Notes: a model not told the origin generated them from the letters alone. A stretch of 64,000 nucleotides of DNA from Paraburkholderia caribensis (GCF_002902945.1 NZ_CP026101.1:2790001-2854000); one strand, 5' to 3'. Shown: positions 27,656 to 36,420, counted from the stretch's first letter. Numbers and translations: made by a program.

Positions 27656-29068
27656 CTACGCGCCGCCGCCTTGTTCGATGGCGCGCGTCAGCGCGGCCAG
27701 CGCGTTCGTCGCCGACTGCGGCGCGACGCCTGCCGCGACCTTGTGCAGCATCGCGCGCAACGCCTCGGCGGCCGCTTCGAGCGAGCGCGCGTCGGGCGCT
27801 TCGACCACGATGTGCGCGCGCACGGCGGGCGTCGATACGCCGGCATGCGCGCGGCGGCGCCACGCAAGACCCAACGCGTCGGCGAGCAGCGCGACCTGCC
27901 CGAGTCCGAGCGCCGACGCAGCCGCGCCGAGTCGGTAGGCCGCATCGCCCGCTTGCAGCGCGGCGCTGGGGTCGGCTTTTTGCGGATTGTCGGCGGCGCG
28001 TGCGTAATCCGAGAGTGCGGCGATCGCGGCGTCGGCGGTTTGCAAAAAGTCTTCATACGCGTTGGCATTGACCGTCAGCACGCCGAGTTCGCGCGTCATC
28101 GCGACGTGCGCCGCCAGCGTCTCCGCCTGGTGCGCGCCCGCCTCCCACAGCGCTTCCGATGCCTGCGTGCCCGCGATATGCCAGTCGACCGTCAAGCCGT
28201 AGTCGCGCAGCAGTTCGACGTGCTCGGTGTCTTCGGCGGCTGCGCCGAATAGCGCATAGTCGCGCCACAACAGCGCGAGCGTCGCACGCACGAGCGAGCG
28301 CGGCGCGAGCGGAATGCCGCGCTCTTCATCGGCAAGTGCAATGTTGCAACGCGCGTAGAAGCGCCGCATGTCGGCATCTTCGACGGAGCGGCCGGTCGCG
28401 CGCAACGCGCGCGAGCACGCCAGGGCGAGACGCCAGAAATCGTATGGATCGGGACCGGAAAGATCGACGAGGCAGGCGTCGAGATCGTCGAGCGCCGCAT
28501 TGACCGCGCCCGCCACCGCGCTCGTGCTGACATGGCCTTTCGAGCGCAGCACGGGCAGCAGCGCCTGCTCGTAACGCGCCCGCAGATGCGCCAGGCGCGC
28601 CACCGATTGCGAACGCAGCGAAACGGGCGGAACGGGCCGGCCGGCAAGCGCGACGTCTTCGAACGTGATGCTGTAGCCGGGCGTGTGCTGCGCGATATGC
28701 GTGCTGAGCGCGCGGTAATGCTCGAAAAGCGAGCCCGAGCAGCCAAGCTCGCGCAGATTTCGCCGTTCGAGCGCCGCACGAAACGCGCGCAACGCCGCGC
28801 CGAACGCCGCGCGGGCGGCCGCCTCTTCGGCGAGACCGCTTGCCGCCATCGGCGAGACGAGCAGCAATGCATCGGTGAAACGGTGGGCGGCGAGCCAGCC
28901 TGCCTCGCGCAACGCACGCCCGGCGATCAGCAGTTGCGCGGTCATGTCGCGCCGCTGCTCGAAGGCATCGAGCGCATCGGCAATGGCCTGCTCCGCGGGG
29001 CGGACGGCGCCGCCGCGGGGATTCGGTAAAGCGTCGAGCGTATCGGGCGATGCGGATCGAAGGGTCAT
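27656..29068 (-). CDS. Hypothetical alpha-helical protein, 470 residues
   Basis: Not confidently recognised. The frame has normal codon bias for this GC-rich genome and is long, so it is probably a real gene. The protein is Ala/Arg/Leu-rich, almost entirely predicted helical, with no signal peptide, membrane segment or metal motif. Repeated helix pairs recall Hpt-like N-terminal regions of ChpA-type chemotaxis kinases. In relatives, twitching-motility genes often lie near rubredoxin, so it could be a remnant or divergent member of that system (weak inference). It lies between algH and rubredoxin on the same strand, 247 bases before algH. Confidence 0.55.
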   Translation of the reverse strand: MTLRSASPDTLDALPNPRGGAVRPAEQAIADALDAFEQRRDMTAQLLIAGRALREAGWLAAHRFTDALLLVSPMAASGLAEEAAARAAFGAALRAFRAALERRNLRELGCSGSLFEHYRALSTHIAQHTPGYSITFEDVALAGRPVPPVSLRSQSVARLAHLRARYEQALLPVLRSKGHVSTSAVAGAVNAALDDLDACLVDLSGPDPYDFWRLALACSRALRATGRSVEDADMRRFYARCNIALADEERGIPLAPRSLVRATLALLWRDYALFGAAAEDTEHVELLRDYGLTVDWHIAGTQASEALWEAGAHQAETLAAHVAMTRELGVLTVNANAYEDFLQTADAAIAALSDYARAADNPQKADPSAALQAGDAAYRLGAAASALGLGQVALLADALGLAWRRRAHAGVSTPAVRAHIVVEAPDARSLEAAAEALRAMLHKVAAGVAPQSATNALAALTRAIEQGGGA

Positions 29069-29452
29069 GAGCAGGTTGCAGGAACGCCGGCATGGTCCGG
29101 CGGCATCGATACTGCGCCTCCGGAACTGCCGTTATGGCGAAAATAGTGCAATTGCCGGGCCACCGACCGCATAGCCCCGAAACGGTGCCGCTTTCTCAGA
29201 TCACGACATGACGCAAACGGCACCGCTCAAGTTCGCAACCTCGCGATGCTGAAAGCACCATGCTCACGCAGCAGCACCTGCCAGACCACCGTGATGAATC
29301 GCACGCATAAGCGTGCAAGCCAAGCGCTGCGACAATTCATCTTGCGACAGCCCATGCGCGCCGATGTTCCATCGCGCGCGTATTCGATTCATTTCGATCG
29401 ATCGACCTTGCGTGGCGGGCAACGAATGCCCGCCGACGGCAAGGCGGGTCGA
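29069..29452. other. Intergenic region, no gene recognised
   Basis: About 380 bases between rubredoxin and the helical protein gene, both on the minus strand. It contains a 7-bp GC-rich hairpin near 29414-29434 just after rubredoxin but no T-run. No ORF with plausible coding character was found. Confidence 0.4.
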
Positions 29453-29623
29453 TCAGATCTGCACCATCTCGAAGTCTTCCTTGCGCGCGCCGCACTCGGG
29501 ACAGGTCCAATTGATGGGAACATCTTCCCAGCGCGTGCCCGGCGCGATTCCTTCCTCTGGCAGACCGGCTTCTTCGTCGTAAATCCAGCCGCAGATCAGG
29601 CACATCCAGCTCTTATATTCCAT
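29453..29623 (-). CDS. Rubredoxin
   Basis: A 56-residue iron protein with the two Cys pairs CLICGW and CPECGARKEDFE that bind a single Fe. Electron carrier in the cytoplasm, often to alkane hydroxylases or oxygen-stress enzymes. The start ATG 29623 gives MEYKSWMCLICG, matching family N-termini; the open frame continues far upstream but is non-homologous. It is divergent from thiD, a pairing also found in other Burkholderia-group genomes as I recall. Confidence 0.95.
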   Translation of the reverse strand: MEYKSWMCLICGWIYDEEAGLPEEGIAPGTRWEDVPINWTCPECGARKEDFEMVQI

Positions 29624-29885
29624 TCTTGAGTCGCGTCGAAAAGTCCGGGGAAACGGGAGCCATGATGGTACCGTGTTGCCGCCTCGATGCCTAGCGGATG
29701 CGGGGTCCGAGCGGTGGTCCGCGACGCTTTGCGGCGTTATGTGTGACGGGACCCGCCGGCGGATGCGAAAAAATGCCTTACACGCGTATAAGGCCGCATA
29801 ATTGAGCCGTCTGTGTGGGCCGCGCGGGCGCGTCGTGCGCCGGTTGTGACCCACGAACATTTCGCTCATCGACCACAAAAATTTC

Positions 29886-30746
29886 ATGGCCAGCAACACC
29901 CCTCCGATCGTTCTCACCTTCGGCCTGTCGGACCCGACAGGCGGCGCCGGATTGCAAGCCGACCTGATGACGCTTGCCAGCATGGGTTGCCACGGCGTGT
30001 CCGTGCTGACCGGCTACACGGTGCGCGACTCGGCGAGCTGCGACGAGGTCACCGGACTCGACCCCGAAGCCGTCGCGACCCAGGCGAGGATGCTGCTAGA
30101 GGACATGCCCATCGCCGCCTTCAAGGTCGGCGCCGCCACGCGGGCGGAAGTGGTCAGCGCGATCGCCGAGGTGGTCGCCGATTACGACGACATCCCGCTC
30201 ATCCTCGCGCCCGACTTCACGCTCGACGACGAACATGTCCTCGCCGCCGACGAACTGCGTGAAGCCATCGCCGATCTGCTCGCGCCGCAAACCACGCTGC
30301 TGGTCGCGGACACGACCGCCCTGCTCGCGCTCGCGCAGCCGGACGGCGATGCCGAAGCGCCGAGTCTCGACGCCGCGATCTCACATCTGCTGTCGCAAGG
30401 TTGCGAATACATCCTGTCGACGGAAACGGGCACACATCGGCTCGTCAACACGCTGTTCAGCGAAGACGGCCAGTTGCGGCAGGACATGTGGGACCGTGGA
30501 CAACAGCGGATCATGGGCATCACCGATACGCTCGGCGCCGCGATTGCCGCGCTGCTGGCCAACGGCCAGGAACCGGCCGAGGCGGTCCGCGAAGCGCAGG
30601 AGTATCTGTTCCAGGCAATGCAGGCCGCCTTTCGGCCGGGGATGGGAGCATATCTCCCGGATCGTTTCTTCTGGGCAAGAAGCAGCGAAGACGAGGTGCC
30701 GCTGGGCGGCGGGACGGATACGACGCCGGGTGAGGCGCGGCATTGA
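29886..30746 (+). CDS. thiD: Hydroxymethylpyrimidine/phosphomethylpyrimidine kinase
   Basis: Phosphorylates HMP and HMP-P in thiamine synthesis. A ribokinase-fold protein of 286 residues with LTFGLSDPTGGAGLQAD at the N-terminus and GITDTLGAAIAA near the C-terminus, where the usual GTGDTLSAA anion-hole motif is modified. LAPDFTLDD replaces the usual DPVMxx. The changes at GTGD and DPV suggest a divergent ThiD, possibly with altered activity. It is transcribed away from rubredoxin. No thiamine riboswitch was recognised upstream. Confidence 0.85.
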   Translation: MASNTPPIVLTFGLSDPTGGAGLQADLMTLASMGCHGVSVLTGYTVRDSASCDEVTGLDPEAVATQARMLLEDMPIAAFKVGAATRAEVVSAIAEVVADYDDIPLILAPDFTLDDEHVLAADELREAIADLLAPQTTLLVADTTALLALAQPDGDAEAPSLDAAISHLLSQGCEYILSTETGTHRLVNTLFSEDGQLRQDMWDRGQQRIMGITDTLGAAIAALLANGQEPAEAVREAQEYLFQAMQAAFRPGMGAYLPDRFFWARSSEDEVPLGGGTDTTPGEARH

Positions 30747-30826
30747 TCCCGCGGCGCACGCAAGGCCGCGAAGGGGCGTGAGAATGACTCCAGTCAAGCG
30801 CCAATTCGCAAATCAAGTATTTCAGT

Positions 30827-30886
30827 CGTAATTATCTGTTACAGCAATCTTATTTTTTAGATACTACAATTACGGATTGTAATTAT
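30827..30886. promoter_or_regulatory. AT-rich palindromic region upstream of cysC
   Basis: An island strikingly AT-rich for this genome. It has two copies of GTAATTAT (30827-30834 and 30879-30886) and two overlapping palindromes, TACAAT-N5-ATTGTA (30865-30881) and AATTAC-N5-GTAATT (30868-30884). It is probably a promoter/operator for cysC, or a site of a nucleoid protein. The cognate regulator is unknown. Confidence 0.4.
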
Positions 30887-31164
30887 TACCACTGTCTGAT
30901 GAGACCTCTTCGCCGCCAGTCGACGAGGCAGCCTCAACGGCAGACCGTCGATCCCCTGACGGAACCTCCGGACAATCCGAATTGGAAGACCTTCCTCCCA
31001 GTGCTGCGGCCGCCGTTTCCGAGCCGCGTGCCTGCTGCACCCAAAGCAGCGCGCCAAGTGGCCGCGTCGCTCGCGACGAGCAGGACGGCCGCGCGTGCGT
31101 CGAACGTATTCAGCCTTTTGTACAACGTTTCAACGGCACCATCACCGGCCGCGACCGCGCCTCG

Positions 31165-31707
31165 ATGCTTGGGCACAGGCCCGTTACCGTGTGGCTCACG
31201 GGCTTGTCGGGCGCGGGCAAATCGACGATCGCGTTCCGGCTCGAGCGCGAACTGATGTCGATGGGACACGCGTGCTACGTGCTCGATGGCGACAACGTCC
31301 GCCACGGCCTGACAAGCGATCTCAGCTTTTCGAAAGAAGACCGGCGAGAAAACATCCGCCGGGTCGCGCACGTCGCGCAATTGATGAACGACGCGGGGCT
31401 GATCGTGATCGCCGCGTTGATCTCGCCGATGTTCGAAGACAGGGCAATGGCCCGCGGCATCATTGGAACCGACAGGTTTGTCGAGACTTATGTGTCCGCT
31501 TCAGCAAACGATTGCGCGAAGCGTGATCCCAAAGGGCTGTACGCGAAGGCCCAGGCGGGAACCATCAATTCGTTCACCGGCGTGTCGGCACCGTATGAAC
31601 CACCGCCGCACCCCGATTTGCTTATCGATACCACCACGCTGACCGAAACGGATAGCGTGTCGCGCGTGCTCGATCATTTGCGCCAGCACTTTCTGCTGCA
31701 ACGCTGA
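31165..31707 (+). CDS. cysC: Adenylylsulfate kinase
   Basis: Phosphorylates APS to PAPS. About 180 residues with Walker A GLSGAGKST, DGDNVRHGL, SKEDRRENIRR and KAQAGTINSFTGVSAPYEPP, all typical of CysC. Start uncertain: ATG 31165 has no ribosome site, while GTITGRDRAS just upstream resembles the family N-terminal TRADRE segment, so translation may begin earlier; the frame is open to a TTG at 30982. It is a stand-alone kinase with no cysDN next to it. PAPS serves sulfate assimilation but is also the donor for the sulfotransferase at 3970-4812. A strong terminator follows. Confidence 0.88.
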   Translation: MLGHRPVTVWLTGLSGAGKSTIAFRLERELMSMGHACYVLDGDNVRHGLTSDLSFSKEDRRENIRRVAHVAQLMNDAGLIVIAALISPMFEDRAMARGIIGTDRFVETYVSASANDCAKRDPKGLYAKAQAGTINSFTGVSAPYEPPPHPDLLIDTTTLTETDSVSRVLDHLRQHFLLQR

Positions 31708-31745
31708 ACGCTTCGCCTGCATGCCCGTTAGCCAAACCTGAAGCA

Positions 31746-31785
31746 CCAAAAGAAAAACCCGCATTGCTGCGGGTTTTTCTTTTGG
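31746..31785. terminator. Bidirectional terminator between cysC and groEL
   Basis: A perfect 18-bp stem (CCAAAAGAAAAACCCGCA and its complement) with a TTGC loop. The GC core CCCGCA is flanked by A-runs on one side and T-runs on the other, so it can end transcription of cysC (plus) and groES-groEL (minus). Confidence 0.92.
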
Positions 31786-31840
31786 CATGAGAAGCGCACC
31801 TCGCGGCGCGCCTCTCACATGCATTCCAGTTACCTGGAAA

Positions 31841-33481
31841 TTACATGTCCATGCCCATGCCGCCCATGCCGCCGGGCATGCCGCCAGGCATCGGTGCATC
31901 TTCCTTCGGCAGTTCGCAGACAGCTGCGTCCGTCGTCAGCAGCAGGCCAGCAACCGAAGCTGCGTTCTGCAGTGCCGTACGCGTCACCTTGGTCGGGTCG
32001 ACGACACCAGCTTCCACCAGGTCACCGTACTCGCCCGTTGCCGCGTTGTAGCCGTAGTTGCCCTTGCCTGCTGCAACTGCTGCCACCACGACGCTGGCTT
32101 CTTCGCCGCCGTTCGTGACGATCTGGCGCAGCGGCTCTTCCATTGCGCGCAGAACGATCTTGATACCTGCGTCCTGGTCAGCGTTGTCGCCCTTCACGCC
32201 AGCGATTGCGCTGCGTGCACGGATCAGTGCAACACCGCCGCCAGCCACGATGCCTTCTTCCACAGCTGCGCGCGTTGCGTGCAGTGCGTCTTCGACACGT
32301 GCCTTCTTTTCCTTCATTTCGACTTCGGTCGCTGCGCCAACCTTGATCACTGCAACGCCGCCAGCCAGCTTGGCCACGCGCTCTTGCAGCTTTTCACGGT
32401 CGTAGTCCGACGTCGCTTCTTCGATTTGCGTGCGAACCTGCTTCACGCGCGCTTCGATGCTTGCTGCTTCGCCAGCGCCGTCGATGATCGTCGTGTTTTC
32501 CTTGCCCACTTCGATACGCTTCGCTTGACCCAGTTCGTTCAGCGTTGCCTTTTCGAGCGTCAGGCCGGTTTCTTCAGCGATGACCTGACCACCCGTCAGG
32601 ATCGCGATGTCTTCCAGCATTGCCTTGCGACGGTCGCCGAAGCCCGGAGCCTTGACAGCCACCGTCTTCAGGATGCCGCGGATGTTGTTGACGACCAGCG
32701 TAGCCAGTGCTTCGCCTTCGACGTCTTCAGCGATGATCAGCAGCGGACGGCCAGCCTTCGCGACTTGCTCCAGAACCGGCAGCAGATCACGGATGTTCGA
32801 CACCTTCTTGTCGTGCAGCAGCACGAACGGGTTGTCGAGGACAGCGACTTGCTTGTCCGGATTGTTGATGAAGTACGGCGACAGGTAGCCGCGGTCGAAT
32901 TGCATGCCTTCGACAACGTCCAGCTCGTCTTGCAGCGACTTGCCGTCTTCGACGGTGATGACGCCTTCCTTGCCGACCTTGTCCATGGCTTCAGCGATGC
33001 GATCGCCGATCGACGTGTCGCTGTTCGCCGAAATCGCGCCAACCTGTGCGATTTCCTTGTTGGTCGTGCAGGGCTTGCTGATCTTGCGCAGCTCTTCGAT
33101 TGCTGCTGCGACTGCACGGTCGATACCGCGCTTCAGGTCCATCGGGTTCATGCCCGATGCGACGTACTTCATGCCTTCGCGAACGATCGACTGGGCCAGA
33201 ACCGTTGCCGTCGTCGTACCGTCACCGGCGTTGTCGCTGGTCTTGGAAGCGACTTCCTTGACCATTTGCGCGCCCATGTTCTGGAGCTTGTCCTTCAGCT
33301 CGATTTCCTTCGCGACCGAGACACCGTCCTTGGTGACCGTCGGGCCGCCGAAGCTGCGTTCGAGAACAACGTTACGGCCCTTCGGACCCAGCGTGACCTT
33401 CACTGCGTTGGCGAGAATATTCACGCCTTCAACCATCTTGGCACGGGCGGAATCGCCGAACACGACGTCTTTAGCTGCCAT
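31841..33481 (-). CDS. groL: Chaperonin GroEL
   Basis: The 60-kDa chaperonin, 546 residues, starting MAAKDVVFGDSARAKMVEGVN and ending with the Gly-Met tail GGMPGGMGGMGMDM. It has the ATP-binding DGTTTATVL and the KAPGFGDRRK segment of the apical domain. It forms the 14-mer that folds proteins in the cytoplasm with GroES. It is 43 bases after groES in one operon controlled by the CIRCE/sigma-70 region upstream of groES. The canonical tail suggests the main housekeeping copy, since related genomes often carry several. Confidence 0.98.
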   Translation of the reverse strand: MAAKDVVFGDSARAKMVEGVNILANAVKVTLGPKGRNVVLERSFGGPTVTKDGVSVAKEIELKDKLQNMGAQMVKEVASKTSDNAGDGTTTATVLAQSIVREGMKYVASGMNPMDLKRGIDRAVAAAIEELRKISKPCTTNKEIAQVGAISANSDTSIGDRIAEAMDKVGKEGVITVEDGKSLQDELDVVEGMQFDRGYLSPYFINNPDKQVAVLDNPFVLLHDKKVSNIRDLLPVLEQVAKAGRPLLIIAEDVEGEALATLVVNNIRGILKTVAVKAPGFGDRRKAMLEDIAILTGGQVIAEETGLTLEKATLNELGQAKRIEVGKENTTIIDGAGEAASIEARVKQVRTQIEEATSDYDREKLQERVAKLAGGVAVIKVGAATEVEMKEKKARVEDALHATRAAVEEGIVAGGGVALIRARSAIAGVKGDNADQDAGIKIVLRAMEEPLRQIVTNGGEEASVVVAAVAAGKGNYGYNAATGEYGDLVEAGVVDPTKVTRTALQNAASVAGLLLTTDAAVCELPKEDAPMPGGMPGGMGGMGMDM

Positions 33482-33524
33482 CTTCTAACTCCTTGAATTC
33501 TTGAGAATGAACCGGGACAAGTGA

Positions 33525-33815
33525 TTACTTGTTGACAACGGCCATGATGTCTTCTTCGCGCATCACCAGCAGTTCGTTGCCGTCGACCTTGACGGTCTGG
33601 CCTGCGTACTTGCCGAACAGAACGCGATCGCCGACCTTGACGTCGAGCGCGATCAGGCCGCCCTTGTCGTCACGCTTGCCCGGGCCGACTGCCAGGATTT
33701 CGCCTTGATCCGGCTTTTCTGCTGCGGCTTCGGGGATCACGATGCCCGACGCGGTCTTGGTTTCCTGATCCAGACGCTTGACGATCACGCGATCATGCAA
33801 AGGACGAAGGTTCAT
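33525..33815 (-). CDS. groES: Co-chaperonin GroES
   Basis: A 96-residue co-chaperonin that caps GroEL. It starts MNLRPLHDRVIVKRLD and ends VMREEDIMAVV, with the mobile loop ETKTASGIVIPEAA. First gene of the groES-groEL operon. The leader between promoter and start is about 75 bases and contains the CIRCE operator at its 5' end. Confidence 0.98.
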   Translation of the reverse strand: MNLRPLHDRVIVKRLDQETKTASGIVIPEAAAEKPDQGEILAVGPGKRDDKGGLIALDVKVGDRVLFGKYAGQTVKVDGNELLVMREEDIMAVVNK

Positions 33816-33888
33816 GGATAGATCCTCTCTTGATTGGGACTGAAGAACGCTGAGGTATGCCGGCTGGCGCCGCCAACCAGCGGAGTTG

Positions 33889-33915
33889 TTAGCACTCTCG
33901 TGCGGTGAGTGCTAA
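33889..33915. promoter_or_regulatory. CIRCE operator (HrcA site)
   Basis: A perfect match to the CIRCE inverted repeat: TTAGCACTC, nine spacer bases, GAGTGCTAA. HrcA binds it as repressor and is released on heat shock. The last base overlaps the -10 box of the groES promoter, so bound HrcA would block polymerase. Confidence 0.97.
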
Positions 33916-33943
33916 TTATATGGACGAGGGATTACAAATTCAA
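33915..33943 (-). promoter_or_regulatory. Sigma-70 type promoter of groES-groEL
   Basis: On the minus strand, -35 TTGAAT (33938-33943) and -10 TATAAT (33915-33920) are separated by exactly 17 bases. The -10 box abuts CIRCE. No sigma-32 consensus (CTTGAAA/CCCCAT) of good quality is seen, though CTTGAA precedes; control by HrcA seems dominant. Confidence 0.85.
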
Positions 33944-34490
33944 GAAGAGACGGAGGAAGACAGAATGATATCGCCCATGCGTCGGTCGGCGCGGTTCGCC
34001 GCCGACTTCGAAAAGGTCGGCAAGACAAAAATAACTCATTACAAACAATGACTTACTGATATGCAGTAGCTTGTGAGCACGGCGGGAAAGGCTCCGGGAT
34101 GCCGCACTCCTCTCCAGATAGCGGCGTCTAGGTGAAATCCCGTAAGCGCCCGTCGTTCGGGGCCTGACGCATTCTCACCGCCCGATCCCGTCCCCACACG
34201 TCGAAGCCAAGACCTGCGTTTTGCGCCGCGAGTCCCGTTCGCCGGTGGCGCGCCGATGCAAGCAACGTGACCGTGCAAATCGGCCAACAAGCCGGTGTCT
34301 GAAAAGCCCCGCATCCCGCTTCCGAATACTGTGCGATGACGCACAGGTATATCGGACCGCAATCGATAAGATCGACCCGAAATCGTAGATATCCGAATTA
34401 AACGGCGCGAAAGGCGGGCGTCCGTTTTCGGCTGTCATATGAACGCCAGACATCGTCACGATACGGCTCGGAACCCCGTTTCCCGATGGA
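33944..34490. other. Intergenic region upstream of groES, no gene
   Basis: About 550 bases between the groES promoter and the small ORF at 34536. Short frames exist on the minus strand but have no coding character or motifs. It includes an AT-rich patch near 34025-34075 that might hold an unseen promoter. Confidence 0.4.
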
Positions 34491-34523
34491 ACCGGATGCA
34501 GCCGGATACAGCCGGATACAGCC
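34491..34523 (+). repeat. Short tandem repeat, 10-bp unit
   Basis: Three consecutive 10-bp units, ACCGGATGCA then two exact GCCGGATACA, plus a partial GCC. It ends 12 bases before the start codon of the small ORF at 34536. Copy number could vary by slippage. Confidence 0.7.
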
Positions 34524-34535
34524 ATTAAAGGTTGA

Positions 34536-34748
34536 ATGATGACCAACGCCATCCATGCCGTCCGTCAGTTTCAGCCCTTCCTGGAGTATCTGCGGGAAGG
34601 AAAGCAAAGCCGCGCAGCGAGCACGCACGTCGAAAAGGCCGATCTGATGACGATCGAGCCGTCCAGTCACGTCGTGATCTCGCGGGAAGGCCGACAGCGG
34701 CTGGCGGCCGAGAGTCAGACCGCGCAGCCGTTCGATTGGGAAATATAG
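34536..34748 (+). CDS. Hypothetical small protein, 70 residues
   Basis: Unrecognised. It begins MMTNAIHAVRQFQPFLEYL and is mildly basic in the middle, with a C-terminal HVVISREGRQRLAAES segment. AAAGG occurs seven to ten bases before the first of two consecutive ATGs. Codon use is compatible with the genome. A 10-bp tandem repeat lies directly upstream. No membrane segment or Cys motif. It may be a real small cytoplasmic protein; the alternative is a chance ORF. Confidence 0.45.
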   Translation: MMTNAIHAVRQFQPFLEYLREGKQSRAASTHVEKADLMTIEPSSHVVISREGRQRLAAESQTAQPFDWEI

Positions 34749-34841
34749 GATTGATTGCGCCGCGTCTATGCGTCGCGGCCGTTTCGCACTTGCCGGGCGG
34801 CGACGAGCAGACCTACCGCGCCGCGCAGTTCACCCGCGCCC

Positions 34842-35984
34842 TCACTTCGTGGTCACCGACGCAACGGGCGAACCGCTTCCCCCGTCCGGGGCGTGCATGG
34901 CGCTCGTCTGCGCATCGCCGCCATCGCGGGCTGGCGCCACCCAGGCGGCGGGCGCCGCATTGTTCGCTGACGGACGGGCGGCGCTGTCCGTTGGCGTGCC
35001 CGGCGGCAAGGGTGGAAGCGTCGGCAATCCCGTCGGCAGTCTCGTCGGCGCACTGTTGACAACGACGGGCGGCGGTTTGCGCGGCGCGGGTGCGGCTTTA
35101 TCGCCTAGCGGCTTCCATCCTGTCGAAAGAACCGCCCGCTGAAGCAGAGCCTGAGCCTCCACGCTGCCGGCATCGATCGCCAGCGCCTGGTTGGAGAGTT
35201 TGAATACACAACTCCATATCTTGTCGTTTGCGCAGCTGTTCGCCACGCCTATCGCAACGTCCCGCTGGTTTTCCCGATCCTTGACGTCGCGTTGCATCCG
35301 CAATGCGTCAGGGTTGCCGGGTGCCAGCAACAGCGCGTCCGCCACGGCTGCTTTCGCCTGCGTCAGATCGTTTCGCGCGAAACCTGCCCTTGCGTCGCTC
35401 AACGCATCGGAGATCGTCCGATGCGACTGCGCGCCGCCCGGCGCGCGAGATGTGACTGGCTGCGCGATCCTGTCGACGGTGGCTTGGCCGTTGACGTCCG
35501 TCGAAGACACACTCTCTTTCGACGGCGGCAGGTACTGAGGTATCGGGCTGCTCGGAGCGTCCGCGCCTGCCGACAGTTCGCCGCCCTCGGTGTTGCGCGT
35601 ATGGCCGTGCCCAAGCCACAGATAGCCGACCACGCCGAGCAGAACCAGGCCTGCCAGCGGTATCGCGCCCCGCGTAACGACCCAGCGATACACAGCTTGT
35701 GGCAGCGACGCGGGCACCACGTCCGGCGAAAATTCCGTCTCCCCTGCCCCTTGCCACACGACGTTCGGCGCAGCACATTCCGTCGGGTCGTCGACGACTG
35801 CGGGTGCCCGGCGAGTGTGCGCGGGGACAGCCCTCAATTGCGCCTGTGCACGCTTTGGCCGGTCGGCCTCGAGCGGGCGACTCACGCCGCAGTAGGGGCA
35901 GAAGTTGACATACTGGTACAGCACGCCGCCACACGTGGTGCACGGCGTCGGAAATCTCAAGGCGGGCGTCGTTTCGGCAGACAT
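34842..35984 (-). CDS. Zinc-ribbon single-pass membrane protein
   Basis: Function not recognised. The protein of 380 residues starts MSAETTPALRF, followed by a zinc-ribbon CTTCGG...CPYCG (about 14-35), a disordered basic linker, one membrane helix near 100-120 (GAIPLAGLVLLGVVGYLWLG), then a presumably periplasmic part. That part has a helical TPR-like stretch (DALSDARAGFARNDLTQAKAAVADALLLAPGN region, about 195-280) and a Pro-rich tail. Such zinc-ribbon/TM/TPR proteins are often envelope-stress or assembly factors, but no role can be assigned. An upstream ATG at 36074 is possible; 35984 is preferred because it starts just before the conserved ribbon. Confidence 0.7.
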   Translation of the reverse strand: MSAETTPALRFPTPCTTCGGVLYQYVNFCPYCGVSRPLEADRPKRAQAQLRAVPAHTRRAPAVVDDPTECAAPNVVWQGAGETEFSPDVVPASLPQAVYRWVVTRGAIPLAGLVLLGVVGYLWLGHGHTRNTEGGELSAGADAPSSPIPQYLPPSKESVSSTDVNGQATVDRIAQPVTSRAPGGAQSHRTISDALSDARAGFARNDLTQAKAAVADALLLAPGNPDALRMQRDVKDRENQRDVAIGVANSCANDKIWSCVFKLSNQALAIDAGSVEAQALLQRAVLSTGWKPLGDKAAPAPRKPPPVVVNSAPTRLPTGLPTLPPLPPGTPTDSAARPSANNAAPAAWVAPARDGGDAQTSAMHAPDGGSGSPVASVTTK

Positions 35985-36294
35985 GCTTGAACCCCAACCA
36001 ATTGTGCGCGATGCCATTTCGGCAGACTCGGCGTCGAACTGAAGACAGACCACAGAGTGAGCGGAACTCGCCATCCGCTTTCGCGGGAAAGCGGACAGCC
36101 CGGCCGCAGGGCCGGTAACTGCGCAACAGAGTGCTTTATCGCATGTCGTATCGGGCGACGGTGTTAGCTATCGCACATACGTTACGAACTTATAGAAGAG
36201 GACGAATCTTGCTCGGGACTTTTCATCGCCCTATGTGGCGCAAGACGCTTTGCAGAAGAACCATCGCACCCGGCAAATGAAAAACGGCTGCCCC

Positions 36295-36336
36295 AAAAAA
36301 AACATGGCGGCCTTCCCGTCACAGAAGGTCGCCATG
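36295..36336 (-). terminator. Intrinsic terminator downstream of narK
   Basis: A 13-bp stem (CATGGCGGCCTTC with GAAGGTCGCCATG, one internal mismatch/wobble) with an 8-base loop. On the minus strand it is followed by eight T residues. It lies about 85 bases after the narK stop. Confidence 0.85.
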
Positions 36337-36420
36337 CTGCGCAGACGCCGGATCAATCGACAACAGAACGACGTATCGGCGTCCGCGTCACCGGGTGAGA
36401 ACAGAAACTAGGTCAACGCA

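Noticed and set aside
29414..29434. Terminator after rubredoxin
   Set aside because: A 7-bp GC-rich hairpin exists but no T-run follows on the minus strand.
31787..33496. A 569-codon plus-strand frame
   Set aside because: Entirely antisense to groEL; Cys/Asp/Phe-rich composition with no motifs.
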